A stretch of DNA of 64,000 nt from assembly GCF_029960665.1 (NCBI RefSeq), contig NZ_JASBRB010000001.1:124001-188000 (forward strand). The letters are read 5' to 3'. The DNA comes from Pseudarthrobacter sp. AL07 (GTDB taxonomy: Bacteria; Actinomycetota; Actinomycetes; Actinomycetales; Micrococcaceae). Of the stretch, positions 35,076-46,123 are shown piece after piece. A program made the translations under genes and the position numbers. The notes under the pieces were generated by a model. The model saw only the letters and a list, made by a program, of their open reading frames with translations. It was not told the DNA's origin and did no database searches. How positions within the stretch are numbered: position 1 is the first letter of the stretch; every line of letters starts with the position of its first letter.

Positions 35076-36894
35076 GCCCTCAGGACCAGAAGCGCACCGC
35101 GCCCCGGCCCCTCCCGCTGCGAAGGGCCCGGAGCATACGGATGCGCTGCCGGCGGAGCTGGCAACGCTGCCGTTCCGGGCACGGATCTGGCGGCGCCGCG
35201 GAGTCATCGTGGGGCTGCGGGTGGGCCGCCTGGTCCAGATCGGCGTGACCCGTTTCTTCCCTGCTGTCCGTTTTATCGGGCGGTCCATGCGTCGGCGCTG
35301 GCGCCGGTCCCTGCAGTTCCGGACCGTCCTCACCACCCTGCTGCTGGCTGTGACATCCTTTGGTGCCGTGGGCGCCTACCTGTCCAACCAGATCGCCAAC
35401 AACCTTTTCCAGGAGCGCTTGACTCAGGCAGAATCCGAAACCCGTTACTACGTCAAGCAGGTCCAGGAGACGTTCGACGGCGCCCAGGTCACGGACCAGT
35501 CCAGCGTAATCACCTTGGTCTATGACACCCTGAACGCCGTGGAGGGCCGCGGCTCCGTCATCCAGCGACGCTACGTTTTCGAAGCCAAGCCCGAGCAGAC
35601 CAAACCCAGGAACCGCTGGGTGGAGTCGCGGGCGTCGGACCAGCTGACAGTCAGCGTCATCCCGCCTGGACTCCGTACGGCAGTCCAGGCATCAGGCAAG
35701 GACCAGTACTGGGCTTCCACCGTGATTCCGGTAGGTACCGAGGACAGGCCGGGCATTGCTGTGGGCAACCTGGTGACATTCAACGGGACTGTGTATGAGC
35801 TGTACCTGATCTATGACGTCAACACGGCTCAGCAGACGCTCGACGAAATCCAGGGTGTCCTCCTGGCCGGCGCCGCGGTGCTGGTGCTGATGATCGGGGC
35901 CATCGCCTGGTACGTCACCCGCAACGTGGTGAGCCCGGTCAGCCACGCTGCCCTGGTGTCGGAGAAGCTCGCGGCCGGCCAGTTGCAGGAGCGGATGGTG
36001 GTCAAGGGCGAGGACGAGGTGGCACGCCTCGGGGCGTCGTTCAACCACATGGCCGCCAGTCTCCAGGAGCAGATCACCCAGCTGGCCATGCTCTCCCAGA
36101 TGCAGCAGCGGTTTGTTTCCGACGTCTCGCATGAACTCCGCACGCCCCTGACCACAGTCCGGATGGCCGCGGAGGTGTTGTACGACGCCCGCCACGACTT
36201 CGACCCCATCAACAAGCGCTCCGCCGAACTCCTGTACAACCAGGTGGAGAGATTCCAATCCCTGCTGGCCGATCTTCTCGAGATCTCCCGCTTCGACGCC
36301 GGCGTGGCGATGCTCGACGCCGAGCCCGAGGACATCCTGCAGGTGATTGCCCACGTCATCGACGGGGCGGCGCCCGTCGCGGCCGAATACGGCTCTGAGA
36401 TCATCCTCCGGGCGCCCGCCGAGGGAATTGTCGCGGAAATGGACGCCAGGAGGATCGACAGGATCCTGCGGAACCTCATCCTGAATGCTGTGGAGCATGG
36501 CGAAGGCCGGCCGGTTACCGTGACTGTTGCGGCCAATCAGTCAGCGGTGGGGGTAGCTGTCCGGGACCAGGGGATAGGCATGACTCCTGCCGAGGCCGCC
36601 CGTGTCTTTGACCGGTTCTGGCGTGCGGATCCGGCCCGGGCCCGCACCACCGGAGGCAGCGGCCTGGGCCTGTCCATCGCCATGGAGGACACCAAACTCC
36701 ATAATGGCTGGCTGCAGGCATGGGGAAACAAGGGCAGAGGGGCCAACTTCCGGCTGACCATTCCGTTGCGCCAGGGCGAGGAGATCGACCGGTCACCCGT
36801 GCAGCTTGAGCCGGAGGACATCATCCTCCCCAAGCTTCCTCACGCCAAGAACGTGCTGGCACTGGGGCAAGGAACGCCGAAGGAGCCTTCATGA
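35047..36894 (+). CDS. mtrB: Sensor histidine kinase MtrB
   Basis: 615 residues. Two membrane segments (92-113 and 270-291) enclose an extracytoplasmic sensor domain; then HAMP (292-345), HisKA with the phosphorylated H362 ([13 protein letters not shown]), and a HATPase_c domain with N box ([13 protein letters not shown]), G1 (DQGIGMTP) and G2 ([13 protein letters not shown]). The cytoplasmic N-terminus is Pro-rich and then Arg-rich. GTG at 35047 or the next GTG is the start inside the 3' end of mtrA. MtrB phosphorylates MtrA and is modulated by LpqB. Confidence 0.95.
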   Translation: MVSVTKQVPEPSGPEAHRAPAPPAAKGPEHTDALPAELATLPFRARIWRRRGVIVGLRVGRLVQIGVTRFFPAVRFIGRSMRRRWRRSLQFRTVLTTLLLAVTSFGAVGAYLSNQIANNLFQERLTQAESETRYYVKQVQETFDGAQVTDQSSVITLVYDTLNAVEGRGSVIQRRYVFEAKPEQTKPRNRWVESRASDQLTVSVIPPGLRTAVQASGKDQYWASTVIPVGTEDRPGIAVGNLVTFNGTVYELYLIYDVNTAQQTLDEIQGVLLAGAAVLVLMIGAIAWYVTRNVVSPVSHAALVSEKLAAGQLQERMVVKGEDEVARLGASFNHMAASLQEQITQLAMLSQMQQRFVSDVSHELRTPLTTVRMAAEVLYDARHDFDPINKRSAELLYNQVERFQSLLADLLEISRFDAGVAMLDAEPEDILQVIAHVIDGAAPVAAEYGSEIILRAPAEGIVAEMDARRIDRILRNLILNAVEHGEGRPVTVTVAANQSAVGVAVRDQGIGMTPAEAARVFDRFWRADPARARTTGGSGLGLSIAMEDTKLHNGWLQAWGNKGRGANFRLTIPLRQGEEIDRSPVQLEPEDIILPKLPHAKNVLALGQGTPKEPS

Positions 36895-38609
36895 TGGGAC
36901 GACGAGTGCGCATAATGCTGAAGAGGAGCGTTGTGCTGCTCGTTGTTGTGCTGCTGCTGGCTTCGTGCGCGCGCATTCCGACTGCCGGGCCGGTGGGGAA
37001 GAGTGCGGAAGGCAGCGCCGGAAACGTCAATGCACCGGTATTCCTCCCGGCCGCGCCCCAGGCCGGCGCTACTCCGGAAAACATCATTGATTACTTCTAC
37101 CGTGCCGGTACCGGTTACGAGGGTGACTACGCGGTGGCGCGCGAATACCTGACGCAGGCAGCGTCCGTGTCCTGGAAACCGGACCAGCGCTCACTGGTCT
37201 ACCGCGAGGCGAAAGTGGTAGGCACCGGCGTCGACAACGTTTACAACTACCAGCTGGACGTGTCCTACAGCGTAGATGTTGACGGCGTCGCCACCCAGAT
37301 GCCCGAAGGCACCATCGAGAACATCCCGGCCACACTCACCCAGGTGGACGGCGAATGGCGGATCTCAGCCATCCCGGACGGAACCGCGATCCCGGAGGAA
37401 ACCTTCAAGGTCATCTACGGGGCCTATCCCATCTACTTCTACGATCCCAGCTTCACATATGCCGTGCCCGACGTCCGCTGGTTCATCAAGAACAAGACCG
37501 TCAAGGCCATGACCAGCGCCCTGCTTGCCGGCCCCGCACCGTACCTTCGCGGTGCCGTGGTGAGCGCCTTCCCGTCCGGCATCAAGCTCGCCCGCGAATC
37601 GGTTCCGGTGGTGTCCGGAGCCGCGCAGGTGGACCTCACCGCCAAGGAACTCACGGAGGCGTCCACGGAGGACAGGCTCCGGATGCAGACACAGCTTGCA
37701 CTCACATTCCGCAGCCAGCCCGACGTCGTGAATGTGGAGCTGCACGCCAACCAGGACCTGGTCCGGGTCGAGGACAACGGCTCCGTGCTGCCCCCGGTGC
37801 GGGACAAAAACGTGCCGGTCCGCGAGATCGCCGTCAGCGGCAATGAGCTGGTTCGCTACGAGAACAACAGGGTGTCCCCGCTGCCGGGTATGCAGCCGGT
37901 GTCCTCGCTCGGTCCGCGCTACCCAGCGGAATCCCCGGTGTCCCAGACCGTGGCCTTCCTTAACGACAGCCGGACGACGCTCTACAGCATGGTGCCGGGA
38001 CAGCCGGCCCGGGCGCTGACAACGCGCGCCACCATCACGCACCCTTCCTTCAGCCTTTATGACTGGGTGTGGGCCGCAGGGCCGGGAGCCACCGGGGGCA
38101 CTGAGGTGGTCGCCTATCGGCCCATCGGGGTGGCCGAAGGCGCTGCAGTTCCCACCGTTACCCTCACGCCGTCCTGGCTGGCCGGACGAATTGTCAAGGA
38201 GCTGAGGATTTCCCGTGAGGGTGTCCGGGCGCTGGTCATTTCGGAACACAACGGCAAAACGAAGGTGCAGATTGCCGGGATCATCCGGAATGCCGACGGG
38301 ACTCCCCGGGAACTGACTGCCCCGATCACCCTGGTGGCTTCCGACGACCCGGACCAGGGCGTCTGGGTGAACGACACCACGGTTGCCGTGATGAAGGCAT
38401 CGGCAGGCTCGAATGTCACGCCGGAGCTGCTGTCCCTCACCTCCGGGCAACCCCAGCAGCTGGCGCCATGGCCTGGGCTGGTGTGGCTCAGCGCCGGCAA
38501 CGGGCTGGAGGAAATCTACGGCCAGTCAGGCGAGGGCATTTTCCAGCGGCTGGGCAACGGCTGGTCGCCCCAGATTAAGGGTCCCATCGACCCATCATTC
38601 CCTGGCTAG
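36891..38609 (+). CDS. lpqB: Lipoprotein LpqB, MtrB modulator
   Basis: 572 residues. The lipoprotein signal ends LASC with C26. A GerMN domain (about 200-310; [20 protein letters not shown] and beyond) and the LpqB beta-propeller domain follow to the end. In mycobacteria LpqB binds the extracytoplasmic part of MtrB. The ATG at 36891 overlaps the mtrB stop (ATGA) with AAGGAG upstream, so the three genes are one operon. Confidence 0.95.
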   Translation: MMGRRVRIMLKRSVVLLVVVLLLASCARIPTAGPVGKSAEGSAGNVNAPVFLPAAPQAGATPENIIDYFYRAGTGYEGDYAVAREYLTQAASVSWKPDQRSLVYREAKVVGTGVDNVYNYQLDVSYSVDVDGVATQMPEGTIENIPATLTQVDGEWRISAIPDGTAIPEETFKVIYGAYPIYFYDPSFTYAVPDVRWFIKNKTVKAMTSALLAGPAPYLRGAVVSAFPSGIKLARESVPVVSGAAQVDLTAKELTEASTEDRLRMQTQLALTFRSQPDVVNVELHANQDLVRVEDNGSVLPPVRDKNVPVREIAVSGNELVRYENNRVSPLPGMQPVSSLGPRYPAESPVSQTVAFLNDSRTTLYSMVPGQPARALTTRATITHPSFSLYDWVWAAGPGATGGTEVVAYRPIGVAEGAAVPTVTLTPSWLAGRIVKELRISREGVRALVISEHNGKTKVQIAGIIRNADGTPRELTAPITLVASDDPDQGVWVNDTTVAVMKASAGSNVTPELLSLTSGQPQQLAPWPGLVWLSAGNGLEEIYGQSGEGIFQRLGNGWSPQIKGPIDPSFPG

Positions 38610-38672
38610 CGTGCTGTCCACATAGCCCGGCCTGGGGGTTCCGGGGCCGCGGCCGAGAGGCCACCATGGGGT

Positions 38673-39683
38673 GTGACCGAAGCTCAGCCCGCACGTCCTC
38701 CCGCTCGGCACCTTCCTGTCCTGCGCTCTCCTGCGCCCAGCTCCGAGGGCCGTGCTGCCTGTCGCGCCGAGGACAGCCTTGCCAGAAGTGCTGCAAGCCT
38801 GGATCCGGACATTCTGCCCCCTGTGGTGCACGCCAAGCATCGCGGCGGCTACAGCCGCCGTTGGTTGCGGGCCGCCGAACAGATGGGAGCCGCCGCCGCG
38901 GAGTTGCTGGCACTTGCCATCCCTGTGGACTGCGTCTGCTGTGGCGCGGAGGACCTGGCCTTGTGCGTCGCGTGCGAACGCCAGGTGCGCCTGCTGACCA
39001 GGCACCCGTTCCGGGCAGAGGAACACGCGCCGGCCCTGATGAAGGTCGACGGCGGCCTGATCCTTCCCGTGGTGGCGGCGGGGGTGTACCGCGAGGAGTT
39101 GGCGCAGGCCGTGCTTTCGTTCAAGAGCCATGGCCAGCTCCAGCTCACGGCTGTCCTGGCGCGGGGTCTGGGGCGGGGCATTGCCGCGGCCGTGGCCGGC
39201 GTCGACGGCGTCTGCCTGGTTCCCGTGCCCAGCAGTACGGCCGGCTACGTCAAGAGGGGCTTCAGCCCGGTCCACCTCCTGTTGGCAGAATTGCGGCGGG
39301 GGACCACCCTTCCCGGGGTGCCGGTGGTTGACGTGATCCGGAAATCAAGGCGCCGCGCCGCACTGGAACGGCTGCCCGGAGGCCAAAAGGGACTCGGCCG
39401 TGGTGCCCGGGCCAGCCGGGTCAGGGGGTCCATGAGAGTCCCGGTACGCCACGGCGCGCGGGTGTCCGGCCGCCGGTGCATCATTGTCGACGACGTCCTC
39501 ACAACAGGGGCCACATTGGCGGAAGCAGCCCGCGCGCTCCACGTCAGCGGCGCCGTAGTGGTGGGGGCTGTGGTCCTCGCCGCGACACGCCCGCCTGATT
39601 CAGCTGGCGGCGAATCGTCCGGCCCGGGAGCTGGCGGAAAGCGGCCCGTCTTAGAAAAAAATAAACGAAGAAAGGATGAATAA
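38673..39683 (+). CDS. comF: ComF family phosphoribosyltransferase-like protein
   Basis: 336 residues. A zinc-ribbon-like cysteine set (C87, C90, C98, C101) precedes a type I phosphoribosyltransferase fold: VPVPSSTAGYVKRGFSPVHLL, and the PRPP-binding loop CIIVDDVLTTGATLAEA (I270-D274 onward). ComF is needed for DNA uptake in competent bacteria. The first 70 residues show no homology, so the true start could be the ATG encoding M71 (MGAAAAELLALAIP). The C-terminal tail is Lys/Arg-rich. In mycobacteria the same order lpqB-comF-hpf is kept. Confidence 0.88.
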   Translation: MTEAQPARPPARHLPVLRSPAPSSEGRAACRAEDSLARSAASLDPDILPPVVHAKHRGGYSRRWLRAAEQMGAAAAELLALAIPVDCVCCGAEDLALCVACERQVRLLTRHPFRAEEHAPALMKVDGGLILPVVAAGVYREELAQAVLSFKSHGQLQLTAVLARGLGRGIAAAVAGVDGVCLVPVPSSTAGYVKRGFSPVHLLLAELRRGTTLPGVPVVDVIRKSRRRAALERLPGGQKGLGRGARASRVRGSMRVPVRHGARVSGRRCIIVDDVLTTGATLAEAARALHVSGAVVVGAVVLAATRPPDSAGGESSGPGAGGKRPVLEKNKRRKDE

Positions 39684-39828
39684 CAGGTGGCCATGAACTA
39701 ACGTCGGTTGTGGGTACCAAGAACAAGTTGTACCTTTCGATGGCGGCTCGGAAAGGGGCTCGACTGTCAAGCAGATCGGCCCATGGGAAGTGTCGCCGTC
39801 GTGTCACCGAAGTCATTTGGAGGGCACC

Positions 39829-40554
39829 ATGGAGTTTATGATCAGCGGACGAAATCTCACGGTCTCAGACCGATTCCGCGAATACGCCGGTGAAAAGATC
39901 TCGAAGATCGAGTCACTTGGCGACAAGGTCCAGCGGGTGGATGCGAAGGTTTCCAAGGAAACGAACGCCCGCCAGACCGGCGACCAGCTCACCGTTGAAG
40001 TGACGGTTCTGGGCCGGGGACCCGTAATCCGTGCCGAAGCCAGCGCCGCAGACAAATTCGCGGCGTTCGATCTCGCCTACACCAAGCTCCTTGAACGTCT
40101 CCGCCGTGCCAAAGACCGTAAAAAGGTCCACCACGGGCGTCACACACCCAAGGCAGTACGTGAGGCCACCGCGTCACTGGAACCCGCAAGTACCAGCGAG
40201 CCCATTTACGTCGAGGCGAGCCATCGCAGCGAACCCCAGGCAGCACCTGTTGAACGCTCGCCCTACGAGGTTGAGAACGACATCCCGGCAGGGGACTCTC
40301 CTGTACTGATCCGGCGCAAAGTCTTCCCTGCGGCCTCCCTCACTCTTGACGATGCTGTGGACAACATGGAGCTCGTGGGCCACGATTTCTACCTGTTTGT
40401 GGATAAAGCCACCAATACGCCCTCGGTGGTCTACCGGCGCCGTGGCTGGACGTACGGAGTGATTACCCTGGACCACGAATGCGAGCCGGGGGAAACGGCC
40501 GTCGAAGAAAAAATCCTCGCCTACCGCTCCGATGACGAGGCTGCAAAAATCTAA
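39829..40554 (+). CDS. hpf: Ribosome hibernation promoting factor, long form
   Basis: 241 residues: the N-terminal S30AE domain (1-105; MEFMISGRNLTVSDRFREYA) and the C-terminal dimerisation domain (about 183-240; KVFPAASLTLDDAVDNMELV, GHDFYLFVDKATNTPSVVYR). Long-form HPF links two 70S ribosomes into 100S particles in stationary phase. The ATG at 39829 has GGAGGG directly upstream; 13 in-frame residues upstream are not translated. The 145 bp between comF and hpf must hold its promoter; it starts with an A-rich stretch (39652-39680), with no clear -35/-10. Confidence 0.95.
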   Translation: MEFMISGRNLTVSDRFREYAGEKISKIESLGDKVQRVDAKVSKETNARQTGDQLTVEVTVLGRGPVIRAEASAADKFAAFDLAYTKLLERLRRAKDRKKVHHGRHTPKAVREATASLEPASTSEPIYVEASHRSEPQAAPVERSPYEVENDIPAGDSPVLIRRKVFPAASLTLDDAVDNMELVGHDFYLFVDKATNTPSVVYRRRGWTYGVITLDHECEPGETAVEEKILAYRSDDEAAKI

Positions 40555-40586
40555 GTCGCTTTACGCCTCTCAATGAAGGGACTGAT

Positions 40587-41852
40587 GTGCCAGCGACGCT
40601 GAGGCTTAACCAGGCCCGGCGGATCGCCTTGGCAGCTCAGCGACTCGACAAAGGACGGCCCGCCGGCCCCGTGACCTTACGGACGGTGGGCCGTACCTTT
40701 GCCCGGATCCAGCTTGTCCAGATCGATTCCGTCAACGTGTTGTCCCGCAGTCACTTTCTGCCCTTCTATTCAAGGCTCGGCAACTACGACCGCAACATAC
40801 TTCAGCGGATGGCCAGCTCGCCTCCCAGACGAATGATGGAGTACTGGGCGCACGAGGCCAGCTTCATCCGGCCCGAGCACTTCCAGGACCTCCGCTTATG
40901 GCAGAAACGCACGTGGGTGGGGGCATCCGCCATGGACCCGGAACTGCGCGACGCCGTGGCCGGAAAGATCCTCGGCGCCCTCGCCAACGGGCGGCCCATG
41001 ACAGCCGGAGAACTGACGGCGTACATCGGGCATGTGGAGGACCGGCGGGAGGACAACTGGGGATGGAACTGGAACGCCGTTAAACGCGTGCTTGAAGACC
41101 TGTTCGAGGCCGGCACCATCTCCGCGGCGTCCAGAACCGAACAATTCGAGCGAAAGTACACGCTGACGGCCAAGGTACTGCCGCACCGGCTTGCCCTCGA
41201 AGCCACGCCGGACCCTGTGGAGGCCATGCATCGGCTCATCGATGCCGCCGCGCAGGCCCATGGCATCGGAACCGTGAAGTGTTTCGCGGATTACTTCCGA
41301 ACGCCCGTCAAGGCGGCAGCCGCTTCGGTGGACCACCTGGTCAGCATGGGGAAGCTGGAGCCGGTGGCTGTCGCGGGCTGGGACCGGAAGGTATATCTCC
41401 ATGCCGACGCAGCCAGGCCGCGGCGGGCAACTGGGCGGGCCCTGCTCAGTCCCTTTGACTCCCTTGTCTTCGAACGGCGCCGGCTGGAGGAGCTCTTCGG
41501 GTTCCACTACCGGATCGAGATTTACACGCCCTCGCATCTCCGGCGCTTCGGGTACTACGTCCTGCCCTTCCTGCTGGGCGATACGATCGTGGCGCGGGTA
41601 GACCTTAAGGCGGACCGTGCGGCAGGAAAACTGCTGGTCAGGTCCGCGTACGGTGAGCCGGACGCACCGCCAGGGACCGCCTTCGAACTCGCCGCCGAGC
41701 TGGAGCTGATGGCCGGATGGCTGGAGCTGGACGATATTGTGGTCAACCCGGTCGGCGACTTGGCGGAGTCTCTCGCGCGGGCCCTGCGCCACCGTGCGGG
41801 CCCGCTCCGCTCTCAGGGAAAACCGGCCGCGTGGCCTGTGTCTCTCCCGTAG
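40587..41852 (+). CDS. YcaQ-family winged-helix protein (COG3214), DNA glycosylase-like
   Basis: 421 residues. The HTH_42 signature runs from LRLNQARRIALAAQRL through LVQIDSVNVLSRSH, with the Q45-I46-D47 catalytic-type motif of the YcaQ/AlkX glycosylases that unhook interstrand cross-links and remove alkylated bases. Further landmarks are EYWAHEASFIRP, WGWNWNAVKRVLEDLFEAG and a C-terminal SPFDSLVFERRR segment. GTG at 40587 with GAAGGG 7 nt upstream. It is inserted between hpf and secA, which are neighbours in mycobacteria. Confidence 0.85.
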   Translation: MPATLRLNQARRIALAAQRLDKGRPAGPVTLRTVGRTFARIQLVQIDSVNVLSRSHFLPFYSRLGNYDRNILQRMASSPPRRMMEYWAHEASFIRPEHFQDLRLWQKRTWVGASAMDPELRDAVAGKILGALANGRPMTAGELTAYIGHVEDRREDNWGWNWNAVKRVLEDLFEAGTISAASRTEQFERKYTLTAKVLPHRLALEATPDPVEAMHRLIDAAAQAHGIGTVKCFADYFRTPVKAAAASVDHLVSMGKLEPVAVAGWDRKVYLHADAARPRRATGRALLSPFDSLVFERRRLEELFGFHYRIEIYTPSHLRRFGYYVLPFLLGDTIVARVDLKADRAAGKLLVRSAYGEPDAPPGTAFELAAELELMAGWLELDDIVVNPVGDLAESLARALRHRAGPLRSQGKPAAWPVSLP

Positions 41853-41899
41853 ACTAAAAACGCCAGAATTCGGCAGCATAAGACTGGGAGTATCTTCAC

Positions 41900-44638
41900 G
41901 TGGCATCACTTATCGAAAAACTTCTCCGCACGGGTGACAAAAAAACCCTGCGGCAACTGCGGAACTATGCCGACTCGATTAATGCGCTCGAAGACTCGTT
42001 TAAAACCTTCACGGATGCTGAGCTCCGCGAGGAAACTGACCACCTCCGCGCCCGCCACCAGGACGGCGCGCAACTGGACGATCTCCTGCCGGAGGCTTTC
42101 GCCGCGGTGCGCGAGGCCTCGTCCAGGACCCTGGGCATGCGTCACTTTGACGTCCAGCTCATGGGTGGCGCCGCACTCCACCTCGGCAACATCGCCGAAA
42201 TGAAGACCGGCGAAGGTAAGACGCTCGTGGCCACCGCGCCCGCCTACCTCAACGCACTCACCGGCAATGGTGTCCATGTCATCACGGTGAACGACTACCT
42301 TGCCGAATACCAGTCAGACCTCATGGGCCGGGTCTACCGGTTCCTTGGCCTGACGAGCGGTTGCATCCTGTCCAACCAGGATCCCGCGGTGCGCCGGCAG
42401 CAGTACGCCGCGGACATCACCTATGGCACAAACAATGAATTCGGTTTTGACTACCTGCGCGACAACATGGCCTGGGACCAGTCAGAACTCGTCCAGCGCG
42501 GCCACAACTTCGCCATTGTTGATGAGGTCGACTCCATCCTCATCGACGAAGCCCGCACGCCACTCATCATTTCCGGCCCGGCGCAGGGCGACACCAACCG
42601 GTGGTACAGCGAATTTGCCAAGGTAGTGCAGCGGCTGAAGGCCGGTGAGGACTACGAGGCGGATGAGAAGAAGCGCACCGTCGGCGTCCTGGAAAGCGGC
42701 ATCGAAAAGGTGGAGGACTACCTGGGCATCCAGAACCTCTACGAATCCGCCAACACTCCGCTCATCGGCTTCCTGAACAACGCCATCAAGGCCAAGGAAC
42801 TGTTCAAGCGGGACAAGGACTACGTCATCCTCGACGGCGAAGTGCTGATCGTTGATGAACACACTGGCCGCATCCTGGCCGGGCGCCGCTACAACGAGGG
42901 CATGCACCAGGCCATCGAGGCCAAGGAAGCCGTGGAGATCAAAGCCGAAAACCAGACGCTGGCCACGGTGACGCTCCAGAACTACTTCCGGATGTACTCC
43001 AAGCTGGCAGGCATGACCGGCACGGCCGAGACTGAGGCCGCCGAGTTCATGGGCACGTACAAGCTCGGCGTGGTGGCCATCCCCACCAACCGGGACATGC
43101 AGCGCCTCGACCAGTCGGACCTCGTGTTCAAGAACGAAAAGGTGAAGTTCGACGCCGTCGTAAAGGACATTGCCGAGCGTCACGAGGCGGGCCAGCCCAT
43201 CCTTGTGGGCACCACAAGTGTCGAAAAGAGCGAATACCTCTCCGGGCTGCTCGCCAAGGAGGGCATCAGGCACGAAGTCCTGAACGCCAAGAACCACGCC
43301 CGTGAGGCGGCCATCGTTGCGCAGGCCGGACGCAAGAGTGCTGTCACGGTGGCCACCAACATGGCAGGCCGAGGCACGGACATCATGCTGGGCGGCAACG
43401 CCGAATTCACCGCGGTGGCCGATCTCGCCAAGCGCGGGCTGGACCCGGAAGAGAATTCGGAAGAGTATGAAACCGCCTGGCCTGCTGCCTTGGAGGCCGC
43501 CAATCAGTCCGTGAAGGACGAACACGAGGAAGTCTTGAACCTCGGCGGGCTGTATGTCCTGGGAACTGAGCGGCACGAGTCCCGCCGTATCGACAACCAG
43601 CTCCGTGGCCGTTCCGGCCGCCAGGGCGACCCGGGCGAATCACGCTTCTACCTCTCCCTGACCGATGACCTGATGCGGCTCTTCAACTCCGGCGCAGCCG
43701 AGCGGTTGATGAACAGTTCCGTTCCGGATGACGTGGCTTTGGAATCGAAACTCGTTTCCCGGGCCATCGCGTCGGCGCAGGGCCAGGTTGAAGGCCGCAA
43801 CGCCGAGCAGCGCAAGAATGTCCTGAAGTACGACGACGTCCTGAACCGCCAGCGCGAAGCCATCTACGGTGACCGCCGCCGGATCCTCGAAGGTGACGAC
43901 CTGCACGAGAAGGTCCAGTTCTTTGTCGAGGACACCATCATCGCCCTGATTGAATCCGCCACCGCCGAAGGCAATGGCGACGACTGGGACTACACCCAGC
44001 TCTGGACCAATCTCAAGACTCTCTACCCCGTCAGCGTCACAGCGGAGGAGATCATTGAGGAAGCCGGTGGCAAGTCCAAGCTCACTGTTGAATTCCTCAA
44101 GGAAGAACTGCTCTCCGATGCCCGCGTGGTCTACCAGACCCGTGAAGAGACCATCGGTTCCGAAAGCATGCGCGAGCTGGAACGCCGCGTGGTGCTCTCA
44201 GTCATCGGGCGTAAGTGGCAGGAACACCTCTACGAGATGGACTACCTCAAGGAAGGCATCGGCCTGCGTGCCATGGCACAGCGTGACCCGCTGGTGGAAT
44301 ACCAGCGCGAGGGCTTCACCATGTTCCAGAGCATGATGGAGGCCATCCGCGAGGAAAGCGTCGGCTTCCTGTTCAACCTTGAAGTTGAGGTGACTCCGGC
44401 CCAGGATGTGGTGGTTCCGGACGCAGCCGGCGGCCACACGGAGCACGTTGAGCCGCAGATCCACGCCGCTGGCCTGGAAGCGCCGGAGAAGCCTGCCCAG
44501 CTGCAGTACACGGCTCCCGGTGAAGACGGCGCATCCGAGACCCGGGTGGAAGCCCGTTCCTCGTCCAAGTCCGGCAACCCGGCCAAAGCTGCTGCGCAGG
44601 ACGCCACCAAGCGTCCGGCCAAGAAGAAGCGCCGCTGA
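41900..44638 (+). CDS. secA: Preprotein translocase ATPase SecA
   Basis: 912 residues. Walker A GEGKT (104-108), DEVD box ([18 protein letters not shown]), the IRA1-type motif, [13 protein letters not shown] and the C-terminal helical wing are all present. SecA drives protein export through SecYEG. GTG at 41900; a TAGACT -10-like hexamer at 41850-41855 overlaps the preceding stop. The C-terminus is Lys/Arg-rich and lacks the Cys-rich SecB-binding zinc motif, as in other actinobacterial SecA1 proteins. Confidence 0.97.
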   Translation: MASLIEKLLRTGDKKTLRQLRNYADSINALEDSFKTFTDAELREETDHLRARHQDGAQLDDLLPEAFAAVREASSRTLGMRHFDVQLMGGAALHLGNIAEMKTGEGKTLVATAPAYLNALTGNGVHVITVNDYLAEYQSDLMGRVYRFLGLTSGCILSNQDPAVRRQQYAADITYGTNNEFGFDYLRDNMAWDQSELVQRGHNFAIVDEVDSILIDEARTPLIISGPAQGDTNRWYSEFAKVVQRLKAGEDYEADEKKRTVGVLESGIEKVEDYLGIQNLYESANTPLIGFLNNAIKAKELFKRDKDYVILDGEVLIVDEHTGRILAGRRYNEGMHQAIEAKEAVEIKAENQTLATVTLQNYFRMYSKLAGMTGTAETEAAEFMGTYKLGVVAIPTNRDMQRLDQSDLVFKNEKVKFDAVVKDIAERHEAGQPILVGTTSVEKSEYLSGLLAKEGIRHEVLNAKNHAREAAIVAQAGRKSAVTVATNMAGRGTDIMLGGNAEFTAVADLAKRGLDPEENSEEYETAWPAALEAANQSVKDEHEEVLNLGGLYVLGTERHESRRIDNQLRGRSGRQGDPGESRFYLSLTDDLMRLFNSGAAERLMNSSVPDDVALESKLVSRAIASAQGQVEGRNAEQRKNVLKYDDVLNRQREAIYGDRRRILEGDDLHEKVQFFVEDTIIALIESATAEGNGDDWDYTQLWTNLKTLYPVSVTAEEIIEEAGGKSKLTVEFLKEELLSDARVVYQTREETIGSESMRELERRVVLSVIGRKWQEHLYEMDYLKEGIGLRAMAQRDPLVEYQREGFTMFQSMMEAIREESVGFLFNLEVEVTPAQDVVVPDAAGGHTEHVEPQIHAAGLEAPEKPAQLQYTAPGEDGASETRVEARSSSKSGNPAKAAAQDATKRPAKKKRR

Positions 44639-44686
44639 TCCAGTCACGGTTTCCAGGCAAAAACCTGTAGGCCGCAGCGGGAGACA

Positions 44687-44722
44687 AGAAGTGCCCGGAG
44701 CAATTTAGCTCCGGGCACTTCT
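44687..44722 (+). terminator. Terminator after secA
   Basis: A perfect 15-bp stem (44687-44701 and 44708-44722), 6-nt loop AATTTA, then a short T/C tract. Because the Rv3235-like gene ends on the other strand, it could act for both. Confidence 0.8.
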
Positions 44723-44761
44723 TCGTCTGTCACCGCGTGGCTGCCAATTGTGGGCAAACGG

Positions 44762-45229
44762 TCAGCCGACCATAAACTCGGTCACGCGCCAGACCTGCTT
44801 GCTGCGTTCAAGACGGACCGCCACCGCCCGGGCCCGGACATCGTCGACCACCACGGCGCTTGCCTCATAAATGCCCGGGGCGACCTCGCAGGCGCGGACC
44901 GAGCGCACGATGGAGTTTCTGTGCAGCCGGGCCAGGGATGGCGAGGCGGACCGGCCCTGTTCGCGGCGGATCAGGGCCGAGCGGTGCTGCAGAACGGCGA
45001 GGCAGCGCGGGTCCAGGCGCCGCGCGAGCTGGTGGATCGGCCGGATGCCGGCGAGGACTTCCATGGCCGCCTGGACGGTGCTGCGGGTGATTGCCAGGAT
45101 TTCTGAGGTCTCGTCTGCAGCATGCAGGGGCGCGACCGGCGCGGAAGTGGTGCGCGGAGGTGCCTGGCGGACTGCTGCCGCGCTGCCCGGGTTAACCGGG
45201 GCGGAGTGGATTGGCGTAACTGCGTACAT
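44762..45229 (-). CDS. Rv3235-family protein
   Basis: 155 residues. A disordered N-terminus (about 1-40, Pro/Ala/Thr) is followed by a compact domain: ILAITRSTVQAAMEVLAGIRPIHQLARRLDP, VVVDDVRARAVAVRLERSKQVWRVTEFMVG. It matches the actinobacterial Rv3235 family, which lies near secA1 in mycobacteria; function unknown. ATG at 45229 with AAGGGG upstream. Follows the LysM gene by 43 bp on the same strand. Confidence 0.82.
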   Translation of the reverse strand: MYAVTPIHSAPVNPGSAAAVRQAPPRTTSAPVAPLHAADETSEILAITRSTVQAAMEVLAGIRPIHQLARRLDPRCLAVLQHRSALIRREQGRSASPSLARLHRNSIVRSVRACEVAPGIYEASAVVVDDVRARAVAVRLERSKQVWRVTEFMVG

Positions 45230-45272
45230 GTGATTCCCCTTAGTCGTGAGTTGATGAATGTCGGAACGTCGG

Positions 45273-46106
45273 TCAGGCCGCGGAAGGTGCTTTCAATATC
45301 TGCCCGGGCAGCAGGACGTGCGGGCTCTCGCCGATCTGGGATTTGTTGGCCTCATACCAGCGGGGCCAGTGCAGGGCGACGTCCACATCCGACGCAGCCG
45401 GGCCCAAGTGGCCGGAGGCGATGTCCCACAGTGTGTCGCCGGCCAGCACTGTGACCTCACTCAACGCCGGCAGTGTGGTCTGCTCCGCCCGGACGGGCTG
45501 GGCAGCCATCAGGCCGGGGTCCAGAACCGGCGGGCTGGGACGCCAGTCGGGCCGGACCGCAGCTGCAGGAGTTTGGCTGGTCCGGTCTCCTGGGTCCCCG
45601 GGAGCTGTGCCCTCTGCTTCAGGGATCTGCGGGTGGCCGCTGGTGGGGGACCACTGCGCCTGGATGGCGACGCCGTGGACCGGTACGTCCTGGACGGCCA
45701 CTTCCTGGGTAGGTACCCAGGCAGGTCCGGCCGGTGTTGCGGCAGCGTGAGCCAGCGGTGCCGTCAGCAGCTGCACCGACAGTACGGCCACGGCAAGCCG
45801 ACGCATAAATGCAGGGCAGCACTTGCCTGCCCTGGCGGCGGCCCGCCGCCTGCCGCACTTGTCAAGCACGGCAGCCGTTGCCGCCATCATCATCGAGAGG
45901 ACCCACCACGCCACGATGGCCAGTCCTGCGGCAATGGCCACAGCACCAAGTAGGTCATCGAGATCCGGGCCTTGGCGGCGGGCTGTTGATACTTGCCACC
46001 GATCCACCATGCCCCCGCCGGCGACGCAGAGGAAGAATCCCAACAGGAGGATGGACGCCGCCATAACGGCGTCTGCGCGGAGCCCGCGTGTTGTACCGGC
46101 CGCCAT
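45273..46106 (-). CDS. LysM-domain membrane protein
   Basis: 277 residues. Two N-terminal membrane segments (15-33, 52-78) are followed by a basic loop with three cysteines, a third signal-like segment (103-121, ending LAHAAA), a Pro/Ala/Thr-rich linker, and a C-terminal LysM domain (about 216-275; VTVLAGDTLWDIASGHLG), which binds peptidoglycan. The topology puts LysM outside the cell. ATG at 46106 with AGGAACC upstream. The upstream intergenic region carries the phased GTTTGAT repeats described below. It diverges from the tandem Sm-like protein. Confidence 0.82.
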   Translation of the reverse strand: MAAGTTRGLRADAVMAASILLLGFFLCVAGGGMVDRWQVSTARRQGPDLDDLLGAVAIAAGLAIVAWWVLSMMMAATAAVLDKCGRRRAAARAGKCCPAFMRRLAVAVLSVQLLTAPLAHAAATPAGPAWVPTQEVAVQDVPVHGVAIQAQWSPTSGHPQIPEAEGTAPGDPGDRTSQTPAAAVRPDWRPSPPVLDPGLMAAQPVRAEQTTLPALSEVTVLAGDTLWDIASGHLGPAASDVDVALHWPRWYEANKSQIGESPHVLLPGQILKAPSAA

Positions 46107-46123
46107 GGTGGTTCCTATCTAAG

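Noticed and set aside
36965-38450. Antisense frame in lpqB
   Set aside because: LpqB is supported by its lipobox, length and mtrAB context.
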